From NCBI RefSeq assembly GCF_001570565.1, contig NZ_BBXE01000017.1, positions 1-64,000 of the forward strand: a DNA stretch of 64,000 nucleotides, in the 5' to 3' direction. The notes beneath the pieces are model-generated. The model saw only the letters and a program-made list of their open reading frames with translations. It was not told the DNA's origin and did no database searches. Source of the stretch: Herbidospora yilanensis (GTDB taxonomy: Bacteria; Actinomycetota; Actinomycetes; Streptosporangiales; Streptosporangiaceae). A program made the translations under genes and the position numbers. Below, piece by piece: positions 47,686-55,545 of this stretch; the first letter of the stretch is position 1; each line of letters starts with the position of its first letter.

Positions 47686-48275
47686 TCCGCGTGCTGATCG
47701 CCGACGACCAGGACCTCGTGCGGGGCGGCCTGGCCGCGCTGCTCGGGCTCGAACCCGACCTCGAGGTGGTCGCCGAGGTGGCCCGGGGCGACGAGGTGCC
47801 CGCCGCGGTGGCCGCCCACCGGCCCGACGTGGTGCTGCTCGACATCGAGATGCCGGGCCTGTCGGGGCTGGAGGTGGCCGAGCGGCTCACCGGCGTGCGG
47901 GTCGTGATCGTCACGACGTTCGGCCGTCCGGGCTACCTGCGCCGCGCGCTCGACGCCGGGGTGGCCGGTTTCGTGGTGAAGGACGCGCCCGCGGCCGAAC
48001 TCGCCGCCGCCGTCCGGCGGGTGATGGCGGGCGAGCGTGTGGTCGACGCGAAGCTCGCGGTGACGGCGCTGACGGTGGGGGCGAGCCCGCTGACCGTGCG
48101 GGAGTGCGACGTCCTGCGCGCCGCCGACGGCGGGGCGAGCGTCGCCGACATCGCCCGGTCGCTGTTCCTGACCGAGGGGACGGTGCGGAACTACCTGTCG
48201 TCGGCCATCGGCAAGACCGGGGCGCGCAACCGCGCCGAGGCGGTCACCACGGCCCGCTCGCGCGGCTGGCTCTGA
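47682..48275 (+). CDS. NarL/DesR-family response regulator
   Basis: A 197-aa regulator: receiver IRVLIADDQDLVRGGLAALLGLEPDLEVVAEVARGDEV, phospho-Asp in DVVLLDIEMPGLSGLEVAE, then Thr and Lys switch residues (VTTFGRPGYLRRALDAGVAGFVVKDAP). The LuxR HTH has LTVRECDVLRAADGGASVADIARSLFLTEGTVRNYLSSAIGKTGARNRAEAV. GTG 47682 overlaps the kinase stop. Likely binds the ATGAC-ATTC-GTCAT dyad at the operon front. Confidence 0.94.
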   Translation: MIRVLIADDQDLVRGGLAALLGLEPDLEVVAEVARGDEVPAAVAAHRPDVVLLDIEMPGLSGLEVAERLTGVRVVIVTTFGRPGYLRRALDAGVAGFVVKDAPAAELAAAVRRVMAGERVVDAKLAVTALTVGASPLTVRECDVLRAADGGASVADIARSLFLTEGTVRNYLSSAIGKTGARNRAEAVTTARSRGWL

Positions 48276-48328
48276 GACCTGGCCCTATACCGGACCTATA
48301 CGCGGGTGCCGGATGCTCGTGACAGCCT

Positions 48329-48355
48329 CCGCCCGGCGTTCCCACCGCCGGGCGG
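48329..48355. terminator. Hairpin between convergent genes
   Basis: Arms CCGCCCGGCG (48329-48338) and CGCCGGGCGG (48346-48355) with a 7-nt loop, between the response regulator and the convergent SDR. No U tract; works for both strands in principle. Confidence 0.6.
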
Positions 48356-48360
48356 CGGCC

Positions 48361-49194
48361 TCAGCCGTCGAGCAGCCGTTCGGTCTCCCGCCACAGCCGC
48401 GCCCGGAGCTCGGGGTCGTCGGCCGGGGGCACGGGGCGGATCGGGCGCGCTCCGGGGACGGAGTAGTAGCCGCCCGTACGACCCGCGAAGTCCGGGTCGG
48501 CGGCGAGCGCGACGATGAGGGCCGCGCCCCGCGCGGGGTCGCCGATCGACAGGCGGGTGAGGAGCTTCTCCAAGAGAGCCGCGAAGCGCAGTTCGCGGCC
48601 CAGGCCCGTGGTGTTGAAGCCGGGGTTGAGGCAGTTGGCCGTGACGCCCGTGCCGGCCAGGCGGCGGGCGAGTTCAAGGGTGAACATGATGCCGAGCAGC
48701 TTGCTCCGGCCGTAGTGCGCCGAGGATCCGCGCGCGGTGAACGGGACCGTCTCCGTCAGGTCCTCGGGCAGGCGGAGCGTGCCGTGGCGGCGGGCGGCCT
48801 CGGAGACGACGGTGACGACCCGCGCGGCCGGGGCCCGGCGCAGCGCCGGGAGGAGTTCGCGGGTGAGCAGCCACGGGGCGAGGTAGTTGACGGCGACCAT
48901 CTCCGGGAGGCCGTCGGGGGTGGCGCGGGGCGTGAAGGCGTGCAGCCCGGCGTTGTTGACGAGCACGTCGACGTGCTCGTGGCGGTCGGTGATCTCGCGG
49001 GCGAGGCGGCGGACGTCGCCGAGGCGGCCGAGGTCGGCGAAGAGGACTTCCACATCGGCCTCGGCGCGGAGCCGTTCGGCCTTCTCGGGGTCGCGGGCGA
49101 CGGCGACGACCCGGGCGCCCTTCCGGGCCAGGTCGAGCGCGGCCAGGCGGCCCAGGCCGCGGGTCGCGCCGGTGATGACGACAGTAGTTTGCAT
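48361..49194 (-). CDS. Short-chain dehydrogenase (retinol dehydrogenase-like SDR)
   Basis: A 277-aa SDR: VVITGATRGLGRLAALDLARKGARVVAVARDPEKAERL, LFADLGRLGDVRRLAREI, VDVLVNNAGLHA, VVTVVSEAARRHGTL and HYGRSKLLGIMFTLELARRLAGTGVTANCLNPGFNTTGL (Tyr-x3-Lys). The WW-domain/retinol-dehydrogenase-like branch, NADP preferring. ATG 49194 lies in a MarR-type operator (GTTTGCATATG) with no Shine-Dalgarno, so it may be leaderless. Divergent from the MarR gene that most likely represses it. Confidence 0.92.
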   Translation of the reverse strand: MQTTVVITGATRGLGRLAALDLARKGARVVAVARDPEKAERLRAEADVEVLFADLGRLGDVRRLAREITDRHEHVDVLVNNAGLHAFTPRATPDGLPEMVAVNYLAPWLLTRELLPALRRAPAARVVTVVSEAARRHGTLRLPEDLTETVPFTARGSSAHYGRSKLLGIMFTLELARRLAGTGVTANCLNPGFNTTGLGRELRFAALLEKLLTRLSIGDPARGAALIVALAADPDFAGRTGGYYSVPGARPIRPVPPADDPELRARLWRETERLLDG

Positions 49195-49235
49195 ATGCCC
49201 ATCACTCTAGGAGGATATAGTTTGCATGTGCAAAC
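49188..49235. promoter_or_regulatory. MarR operators over both divergent start codons
   Basis: GTTTGCATGTGCAAAC (49220-49235) is a perfect-arm dyad (GTTTGCA/TGCAAAC, 2-bp centre) over the marR start. GTTTGCATATGCCC (49188-49201) is a second, half-matching copy over the SDR start. Both genes therefore begin with the coding repeat M/V-Q-T-T. Confidence 0.75.
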
Positions 49236-49695
49236 CACTCCTGACGGGAGACGCGACCTCGAACTCGCGCTGGGTGAGCAGCTCAACGCCCTGCTAAGCG
49301 CCGGCCGGGCCCTGAGCGAGCGCAGCGCCGCCCACTTCCACCCCGGGCTGCAACCGGCCGCGTTCCACATCGCGCGCTGGCTCTACGCGTTCGGTCCCGC
49401 CACGCCCAGCGCCGTCGCCGAGGCCGTCGGCATGGACCGCAGCTCCACCAGCACCCTTATCGGGAGGATGCGGTCACTCGGGCTGCTGGAGAGCACGCCC
49501 GCGCCCGGCGACCGGCGCAGCGTCATCGTCGGGCTCACCCAGACGGGACGCGAGCGGGTGGCGGCGACGCTGGAGGAGCGCGGGCGGGAGTTCCGCGCCC
49601 GCACCGAAGACTGGCCCGACGACGATCTGGCCCGCCTCACCGAGCTGCTCGCCCGGCTCACCGGTTCCGGGCGCGGTAGCGCAGCCCGTCGATGA
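49228..49695 (+). CDS. MarR-family transcriptional regulator
   Basis: A 155-aa winged-helix protein: PAAFHIARWLYAFGPATPSAVAEAVGMDRSSTSTLIGRMRSLGLLESTPAPGDRRSVIVGLTQTGRERVAATLEERGREF. The wing motif D-R-R is present. The start is uncertain: GTG 49228 lies inside the operator; TTG 49222 has an ideally spaced GGAGG (49210-49214); ATG 49195 is also in frame. Represses itself and the divergent SDR by arrangement. The 3' end overlaps the convergent TetR gene by 38 bp. Confidence 0.88.
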   Translation: MQTTPDGRRDLELALGEQLNALLSAGRALSERSAAHFHPGLQPAAFHIARWLYAFGPATPSAVAEAVGMDRSSTSTLIGRMRSLGLLESTPAPGDRRSVIVGLTQTGRERVAATLEERGREFRARTEDWPDDDLARLTELLARLTGSGRGSAARR

Positions 49696-50239
49696 GCAGG
49701 GCGACCATGCGCCCGCTGTAGTCGGCGCCGGTCTCGGCCGACGGGACGCACAGGGTGGCGACGGCGTAGAGCAGGTCCTGGGGGCTCACGTCGGCGCGGA
49801 TCTCGCCGTCGGCCGCGGCGGCGTCGAGCAGGGCTCCGAGGGTGGGGCGCAGGCGGCCCATGAAGTAGCCGGGCAGGGCGTCAAAGGCCGGGTCGCCCGA
49901 GTGGAGGGCGGCGGCCAGGCCCCTCTTGGTGGCGATGAACCCGGTGTAGCGCAGCACCCACCGTTCGAGGGCCTCCCCCGGCCCGTATTCGGCGCTCAGC
50001 GCCGGGCCGGCGTCGGCGCAGGCGTCGACCTCGCGCTGGAACACCGCTTTGACCAGGTCTGATCGCTGCGGGAAGTGGCGGTAGAGGGTGCCGACGCCCA
50101 CGGAGGCCAGGTCGGCGATCTCCTTGGCGGGGGCGTCGACCCCGGACGTGCCGAAGACGGTCTTCGCCGCCTCCAGCAGGGCGTCGACGTTGCGCTGCGC
50201 GTCGGCGCGCAGCCGTCGCGGCGCTCCGTTCGTTTGCAT
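49658..50239 (-). CDS. TetR-family transcriptional regulator
   Basis: A 193-aa protein: LRADAQRNVDALLEAAKTVFGTSGVDAPAKEIADLASVGVGTLYRHFPQRSDLVKAVFQREVDACA, C-terminal SbtR-like domain (GYFMGRLRPTLGALLDAAAADGEIRADVSPQDLLYAVATLCVP). Divergent from an aldo/keto reductase; the 71-bp gap is packed with nested palindromes. A common actinobacterial TetR-AKR cassette. Confidence 0.92.
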   Translation of the reverse strand: MQTNGAPRRLRADAQRNVDALLEAAKTVFGTSGVDAPAKEIADLASVGVGTLYRHFPQRSDLVKAVFQREVDACADAGPALSAEYGPGEALERWVLRYTGFIATKRGLAAALHSGDPAFDALPGYFMGRLRPTLGALLDAAAADGEIRADVSPQDLLYAVATLCVPSAETGADYSGRMVALLIDGLRYRARNR

Positions 50240-50283
50240 AAGCGGAAAGGCTTTCCATATAGTTCCGGAAACGCGTTCCGCTT
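50240..50283. promoter_or_regulatory. Nested palindromes between tetR and AKR gene
   Basis: AAGCGGAA (50240-50247) pairs with TTCCGCTT (50276-50283). Inside lie GGAAAGGCTTTCC (50244-50256) and TTCCGGAA (50263-50270), with GGAAACGCGTTCC at 50267-50279. Fills the divergent promoter region; the TetR binding site is here. Confidence 0.65.
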
Positions 50284-50310
50284 AATCTACCTCCTGTCAG
50301 GAGAGACCGC

Positions 50311-51321
50311 ATGCACTACCGCACGCTCGGGCGCACCGGGATCATGGTCAGCCCCTACGCCCTCGGCACGATGATGTTCGGGGCCATCGGCAACCCCGAC
50401 CACGACGACGCGATCCGCATCATCCACAAGGCGCTCGACGCGGGCATCAACCTCGTCGACACCGCCGACGTGTACTCGCGCGGCGAGTCGGAGGAGATCG
50501 TCGGCAAGGCGCTCAAGGGGCGCCGGGAGGAGGTCGTCCTGGCGACCAAACTCGGTCTCCCGATGAGCGACGACCCCAACCACCGGGGCGCCTCGCGCCG
50601 CTGGATCATGACCGCCGTGGAGGACTCGCTCCGCCGTCTGGGGACCGACCACATCGACCTCTACCAGATCCACCGGCCCGACCCCGGCACCGACGTCGAG
50701 GAGACCCTGTCGGCGCTGACCGACCTGGTCAGGAGCGGGAAGGTGCGGGCGGTCGGGTCGTCGGCGATGCCCGCCTCCGACATCGTCGAGGCGCAGTGGA
50801 CGGCCGAGCGGCGCGGCCTGGAGCGGTTCCGCACCGAGCAGCCGACGTACTCGATCCTGAACCGGGGCATCGAGTCGGAGGTGCTGCCGGTCGCCCGCCG
50901 CCACGGCATGGGCACGCTGGTGTGGAGCCCGCTCGCGAAGGGCATGCTGACCGGCCGGATCAGGAAGGGCCGGGCGACCGATCTGCGGCGGGCGAGCCGG
51001 TTCCGCAGCTTCGGCGACGAGCGGCGGCTCGACGCCGTCGAGCGGCTCGTCCCGCTCGCCGAGGAGGCGGGGCTGCCGCTGACGCACCTCGCGATGGCCT
51101 TCGCCACCGCCCACCCGGACGTGTCCAGCGCCATCATGGGGCCGCGCACGATGGAGCAGCTCGACGACCTGCTGGCCGGTCTCGACGTGGTCCTCTCCGG
51201 GGAGATCCTCGACCGCGTCGACGAGATCGTGCCGCCCGGCACCGACGTCGGCGCCCGCGACGAGTCGGCCTACCTGCCCCCGGCCCTCGTCGAGCCGGGC
51301 CTGCGGAGGAGGGCCGCGTGA
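50311..51321 (+). CDS. Aldo/keto reductase
   Basis: A 336-aa NADP-dependent TIM-barrel oxidoreductase: MHYRTLGRTGIMVSPYALGTMMFG, catalytic INLVDTADVYSRGESEEIVGKAL (Asp, Tyr), VLATKLG (Lys), DLYQIHRPDPGTD (His), and VSSAIMGPRTMEQLDDLLAGLDVVL. The yakC/general-stress AKR branch. Start ATG 50311 with AGGAG upstream. Controlled by the divergent TetR. Reduces reactive aldehydes or ketones in family members; the natural substrate is unknown. Confidence 0.93.
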   Translation: MHYRTLGRTGIMVSPYALGTMMFGAIGNPDHDDAIRIIHKALDAGINLVDTADVYSRGESEEIVGKALKGRREEVVLATKLGLPMSDDPNHRGASRRWIMTAVEDSLRRLGTDHIDLYQIHRPDPGTDVEETLSALTDLVRSGKVRAVGSSAMPASDIVEAQWTAERRGLERFRTEQPTYSILNRGIESEVLPVARRHGMGTLVWSPLAKGMLTGRIRKGRATDLRRASRFRSFGDERRLDAVERLVPLAEEAGLPLTHLAMAFATAHPDVSSAIMGPRTMEQLDDLLAGLDVVLSGEILDRVDEIVPPGTDVGARDESAYLPPALVEPGLRRRAA

Positions 51322-51330
51322 GAGAACGAA

Positions 51331-51360
51331 GGAGCCGGTCCGCCACCGCGGACCGGCTCC
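51331..51360. terminator. Bidirectional hairpin between AKR and esterase genes
   Basis: Arms GGAGCCGGTCCG (51331-51342) and CGGACCGGCTCC (51349-51360), loop 6 nt, between convergent stops. Confidence 0.75.
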
Positions 51361-51372
51361 CGTAGGCGGAGA

Positions 51373-53712
51373 TCAGTCGTCGTCGGTGACGACCAAGCGG
51401 GCGAAGCCGTCGCCGATGGTCGCGCCGGCCGAGACGCCGGCCACGACCTGGTACGACTGCGCGGCCGTCGCCTTGACGGCGTTGCCGGTGACGGGCACCG
51501 TGAACGTCGCGCCGGTCGACCCGGCCGGGAGGGTGACCGACGCCGCCAGCGACGTGATCACCGGGCTGGTGCCGCTCTGGAGGGCCTGCACCGACACGGT
51601 CACCGGCCGGTCGGAGACCCGCGACAGGGTCAGCGGGATCACCGCCGTGCTCGCCCCGTCCCCCTCGACCACGGTCACGTCGCCCACCGAGACCTGCGGC
51701 AGCGCGGCGATGGTCTCCTCGCCTACGCGGTAGCGGGTGAACGACAGGTCGGCCAGGTAGACGCCGCCGGCCGGCGAGGCGCCGGTCAGCGACACCTCCT
51801 TGATGTCCTTCTTGTCGATGCCGCTGAGCCCGGACAGCGGCAGGCGGACCGCCCGCAACCAGGTCTTCGGCAGCGGCGACGCGAGGCCGGGCAGCGCGTC
51901 GAGGGCGGTGCTCAGCGAGGAGACCGGCACGCTGACACTGCGGTCGCGGCCGTCGACCAGCGTGAGGGTGAGGTCGAGCGGCTGGGCGGCCGGGATCGTC
52001 TCGTCGCGGGCGACCCGGAAGGTCAGGTACTCGGCCTTCGAGATGTTCCGCTCGGGCAGCGTGACGGTCAGCTTCCCGGTGGTGTCGGTCCAGGCGAACC
52101 GCATGAGCGAGGTCGCCGTGGCGTTCGGCAGGTACGTCGCCGGGGTCCACGACGGCGCCTGCGAGGTGGTGAGCCGGGTCGCGCACGACGGCAGCCCGCT
52201 CTGCGGGGAACGGTCGAGCATGCTGGCGCAGACGACGCCGGTCGCGCCTCCGGAGACCGTGGAGATGGTCGAGCCGGAGAAGGTGTCGACGTCGATCCGG
52301 CTGGAGGCCGGGGCCTGGGCGACGGAGTAGACGACGGCGCGGCCGGCCGAGGCGACGGTCTTGTTGCTGCCGTCGAACAGCGGCAGCAGCGCCGTCTCCT
52401 GGCCCTGGACGAGCCGGAAGAACCCGGCCATCAGGGCGGTGCCGACGGCGTACTGCTCGCTCGCCGACAGGCGGGAGGGCGCCCGGTTGCCGCAGACGGG
52501 GTCGTTGTTGTTCGACCAGTCGTCGGAGGCGGGGGCGGTGGCGACGCCGGGCGTCCACTCGGTGTTGAAGAAGTTGTGGTCGGTGCCCATGACCATCTGG
52601 ACCGAGCGGAAGGCGGTGTCGCCGGGGACGGCGTACAGGGAGTCGTCGTAGAAGTGCTGGCCCTGCTGGTTCGACACGTCGCCGTCGCAGTACGGCAGGA
52701 TCGTCAGCGTCGGGATGCCGGGCAGCGAGGCCCGCGCGAAGTCGGTCGGCGCGAGCGGCAGCACGGCGCGGATGCCGTAGGGCTTGGCCCGCCCGGCGTT
52801 CATCAGCACGGCCTTGGCCACGCCCTCGCCGCCGCGCGAGTGCCCCATCAGGCCGACGTTGTCCAGGTCGACCCGGCCCGCGAACAGGGAGACCAGGCGG
52901 GGGTCGCCCTTGCCCTTCTCGGCCTCGTTGATCAGGTCGAGGTGCCGCATGACGACCTCGCCGCGCGCCAGCGCGCCCCGGTCCTCGGAGAAGTTGGCGT
53001 CGAAGGCGTTGACCGCGTTGGCGCTGACCGACACCACGATGTAGCCGTGGCTGGCCAGCGCGTCGGCCGGGCCCTTGTAGCCGGTGTAGCTGTCGATCGG
53101 GATCTGCGGCGCGGGGCACGGCCAGGCGGTGTTGCTGGTCCGCCGCGTCGCCGCGTCGTAGCAGGCGGAGTGCCGGCCGTGCAGGAACAGCACCAGCGGA
53201 CGCCGCCCGGTGGCACCCGACGGCGCGTAGACCCTGGCCTTCAGTTCGCCGAGCCGCCCGCCGAGCCCTTCCAGGGCGATGGCCTGCGAGCCCAGGTCGT
53301 AGTCGGTCTCGGTGACCGGGAACGGTCCCGGCACACCCGGGTCGGTGGCGATCGTCGACGGCTGGGGGTCGGCCGGCGGGGTGTAGACCGCCCGCGACCT
53401 GACCTGCGCCGCCGACTCGACGACGCCGTTCCAGGCGACCTCGACGCTCTGCGCCCCGGCGGCGCGCGGATCGTCGGTGAGCAGGGTCAGGGTGTGGCCG
53501 TCGGCGCTCTCGGTGGCGTACCCGAGCGGCTCTCCGTCGACCGCGAGTTCGGGGACGGCGTTCCGTACGGGAAGGGGTTCGTCGAGCGTCAACGTGATCT
53601 TGTATCCGCCGTCGACCTCGACGACCGACCAGGTGTCCGCGGCCGCGGGGAGGGGCAGGGCGAGCAGCCCCGTCACCACCGCCAGGATCGCGGTGGCCCT
53701 AGAAAGCCTCAT
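51373..53712 (-). CDS. Large secreted alpha/beta-hydrolase (lipase/esterase) with Calx-beta-like tail
   Basis: A 779-aa exported protein. Signal peptide MRLSRATAILAVVTGLLALPLPAAA. After a 100-residue beta-rich domain, the hydrolase has RPLVLFLHGRHSACYDA (oxyanion region), a cysteine-containing insert, the nucleophile in NVGLMGHSRGGEGVAKAVL (Ser in GHSRGG), acid/His region around LTILPYCDGDVSNQQGQHFYDDSL and MGTDHNFFNTEW. Residues about 680-779 (VSVGDVTVVEGDGASTAVIPLTLSRVSDRPVTVSVQ...) resemble a Calx-beta domain, a Ca2+-binding adhesion-type module. ATG 53712 with AGAGGA chosen. Substrate unknown. Confidence 0.88.
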   Translation of the reverse strand: MRLSRATAILAVVTGLLALPLPAAADTWSVVEVDGGYKITLTLDEPLPVRNAVPELAVDGEPLGYATESADGHTLTLLTDDPRAAGAQSVEVAWNGVVESAAQVRSRAVYTPPADPQPSTIATDPGVPGPFPVTETDYDLGSQAIALEGLGGRLGELKARVYAPSGATGRRPLVLFLHGRHSACYDAATRRTSNTAWPCPAPQIPIDSYTGYKGPADALASHGYIVVSVSANAVNAFDANFSEDRGALARGEVVMRHLDLINEAEKGKGDPRLVSLFAGRVDLDNVGLMGHSRGGEGVAKAVLMNAGRAKPYGIRAVLPLAPTDFARASLPGIPTLTILPYCDGDVSNQQGQHFYDDSLYAVPGDTAFRSVQMVMGTDHNFFNTEWTPGVATAPASDDWSNNNDPVCGNRAPSRLSASEQYAVGTALMAGFFRLVQGQETALLPLFDGSNKTVASAGRAVVYSVAQAPASSRIDVDTFSGSTISTVSGGATGVVCASMLDRSPQSGLPSCATRLTTSQAPSWTPATYLPNATATSLMRFAWTDTTGKLTVTLPERNISKAEYLTFRVARDETIPAAQPLDLTLTLVDGRDRSVSVPVSSLSTALDALPGLASPLPKTWLRAVRLPLSGLSGIDKKDIKEVSLTGASPAGGVYLADLSFTRYRVGEETIAALPQVSVGDVTVVEGDGASTAVIPLTLSRVSDRPVTVSVQALQSGTSPVITSLAASVTLPAGSTGATFTVPVTGNAVKATAAQSYQVVAGVSAGATIGDGFARLVVTDDD

Positions 53713-53832
53713 GGCATTCCTCTCGTGCATTTATGTCCCGCAAGCCACACAAAGCTCACGAAACAGCACGAGTTAAACTTTCAACTATTGTCCCGGCATT
53801 AACCTCCGTTGCGGGGACGTAAACGATCTACC

Positions 53833-54414
53833 TCACCGAGAGGTTCGGCCAGGTGAGAAGAGGCAGCCCAGCGCCCGCCGGATGACGTCGGCGAACGGCT
53901 GGTTCGCGGCCGGGGTCAGCCAGTGTCTGCCCGCCACCCTGATCGCGGCGACCACCGCCGCCGCCGTGACCTCGGGGCAGAGGCCGGTCTCCCCGCCGCG
54001 TTCCGCGATCGCCTCGGCCAGCGACGCCTCCCCCACCGCGAAGGCGCGCAGCGCCTCGCCCTCCAGCTCGGGGGTCAGCATGATCATGCGCAGCCCGGCC
54101 CGGTCGGGCTCGGGGTCGGTGAACAGGCCGACCATCGCCTCGGTCACCGCCACGTCGAGCGGCTCGCCGGCGGGCCGGGCGCGGAGCGCGTCGCCCGCGC
54201 GCCGCGACTGGTCGGCCTGCCCGCCGCAGATGGCCTCTTCCCTGCTGGAGAAGTAGTTGTTGTACGTCCGGGGCGACACCCCCGCCGCCGAGGCGATGTC
54301 GTTGACCCGGACGAGCGCCAGGCCGCCGGGGCCCTGTTCGACGGCCAGGCGCAGCGCGGCGGTGGTGATCGCCTCGCGGGTGGCCTGCCTGTTGCGGGCC
54401 CGCAGGTCGCTCAT
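53833..54414 (-). CDS. TetR-family regulator (MftR-like), probable controller of the assembly-line promoter
   Basis: A 193-aa TetR protein: ARNRQATREAITTAALRLAVEQGPGGLALVRVNDIASAAGVSPRTYNNYFSSREEAICGGQADQSRRAGDAL, the NYFSSREEA motif typical of MftR-like actinobacterial regulators, C-terminal domain ELEGEALRAFAVGEASLAEAIAERGG. It starts 18 bp after the stop of the TIM-barrel gene in the same direction, so the two share a transcript. Best candidate to bind the twin TTGCGT(G/C)TCACGCA sites ahead of that operon and the PKS-NRPS gene. Confidence 0.92.
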   Translation of the reverse strand: MSDLRARNRQATREAITTAALRLAVEQGPGGLALVRVNDIASAAGVSPRTYNNYFSSREEAICGGQADQSRRAGDALRARPAGEPLDVAVTEAMVGLFTDPEPDRAGLRMIMLTPELEGEALRAFAVGEASLAEAIAERGGETGLCPEVTAAAVVAAIRVAGRHWLTPAANQPFADVIRRALGCLFSPGRTSR

Positions 54415-54432
54415 GAGGGCAGCATATTCAGC

Positions 54433-55437
54433 TCACGCGACGCCCGGGGATGTGCGTCCGTAGACGTCGGCGAGGGCGTGGAAGGACGCCTTCGGCTCCC
54501 ATCGCAGGCCGTGGCCGGGCACCTTCACCACGCCGGGGCTCGCGACGTCGAACTCACCCGGCAGGTCCCACCGCGCGAAGGTGTACCAGAACGCCGCGTC
54601 GACCCCCTCGCCGTCGAGCACCTCCAGCACCTCGCGCAGGTAGCGGGCCTGCTCCTCCTCGTCGCGCACGACCTCCCGGGTCAGCCGCGCGGGCGGGCCG
54701 TGGTCGCTCCACTCCACGATCGCGTCGCCGCGCTCCCCCGCGTCGGCCGCGCCCCGGAAGGTCACGCAGCCGAACTCGTTGACCGAGACGGGCTTGCCGA
54801 GCGCCCGGCCCTGCTCGACCAGCGCGCGGACCGACTCGCGGTAGGTCGCGGCGGTGGCGGCCGACCGGTATCCGGCGTCGGTGGCGACGATGTCGAAGAT
54901 CGTCCAGTCGACCCGCTCGAACGGCAACGACGAGTAGGTCACGCGCCCGCCGAACCGTTCGCGCACCAGCTTCACCGCCTCGGCGAGGAACGTGTTCACC
55001 TTTCCGGCCACGTCCGCGACGCCCTCGCCCAGCCGGGGCAGCCGCTCGCGCAGCGTCTCCCCGGGCAGGAAGCCGGTGGTCATCATGCTCACCTCCGATC
55101 CGGTGACCATGACCACCTCGGCGCCGTCCCGCCGCAGCCTCTCGGCGTGGTCGGCGCAGCCGGCGATGACGTCGAGCAGCTCGGCGGCCGTGATGTCGCA
55201 GGTGAACGGGGACAACCAGACCTCCAGCCCGGCGCGGGCGGCGGCGGTGGCGGCGGTCTTCAGCCGGTCGGGGTACTGCCCGCTGATCCGGACGGCCGTG
55301 CAGTGCAGCTCGTCGCGGATGACCCGCATGTCGCGGGCGACCTCGGCGGGGTCGAAGGGCTCGTGGGTGGTGTGCCCGGCGGCGCGGGCGTGGACGTCGG
55401 CGAAGCCGGTGTCGTAGTTGACGCCTCTCGTCTGCAT
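54433..55437 (-). CDS. TIM-barrel (glycosidase-like) protein of unknown substrate
   Basis: A 334-aa cytoplasmic protein: MQTRGVNYDTGFADVHARAAGHTTHEPFDPAEVARDMRVIRDELHCTAVRISGQYPDRLKTAATAAARAGLEVWLSPFTCDITAAELLDVIAGCADHAERL, VVMVTGSEVSMMTTGFLPG (Glu), ITYSSLPFERVDWTIFDIVATDAGYR, GKPVSVNEFGCVTFRG (Glu at the nucleophile position of clan-A glycosidases) and VDAAFWYTFARWDLPGEFD. Two suitably placed Glu residues support a glycoside-hydrolase-like fold, but no GH family is certain. ATG 55437 has no Shine-Dalgarno. Divergent from the PKS-NRPS gene and co-transcribed with tetR. Confidence 0.75.
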   Translation of the reverse strand: MQTRGVNYDTGFADVHARAAGHTTHEPFDPAEVARDMRVIRDELHCTAVRISGQYPDRLKTAATAAARAGLEVWLSPFTCDITAAELLDVIAGCADHAERLRRDGAEVVMVTGSEVSMMTTGFLPGETLRERLPRLGEGVADVAGKVNTFLAEAVKLVRERFGGRVTYSSLPFERVDWTIFDIVATDAGYRSAATAATYRESVRALVEQGRALGKPVSVNEFGCVTFRGAADAGERGDAIVEWSDHGPPARLTREVVRDEEEQARYLREVLEVLDGEGVDAAFWYTFARWDLPGEFDVASPGVVKVPGHGLRWEPKASFHALADVYGRTSPGVA

Positions 55438-55458
55438 GCCGCCGAACCTAGCAAGAAC

Positions 55459-55490
55459 TTGCGTGTCACGCACTATTTGCGTCTCACGCA
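55459..55490. promoter_or_regulatory. Tandem TetR-type operators TTGCGTGTCACGCA / TTGCGTCTCACGCA
   Basis: Two 14-bp near-identical sites (55459-55472, 55477-55490), 18 bp centre to centre, each with TGCGT...ACGCA dyad symmetry (the first is TGCGTG-T-CACGCA, perfect). They sit between the divergent TIM-barrel/tetR operon and the assembly-line gene, 56 bp before its ATG. Confidence 0.75.
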
Positions 55491-55545
55491 ATTCACGGGT
55501 TCTCTGTCATCATGTCCGGAAAATGCGGAGAGCCGGGGGCGAACG

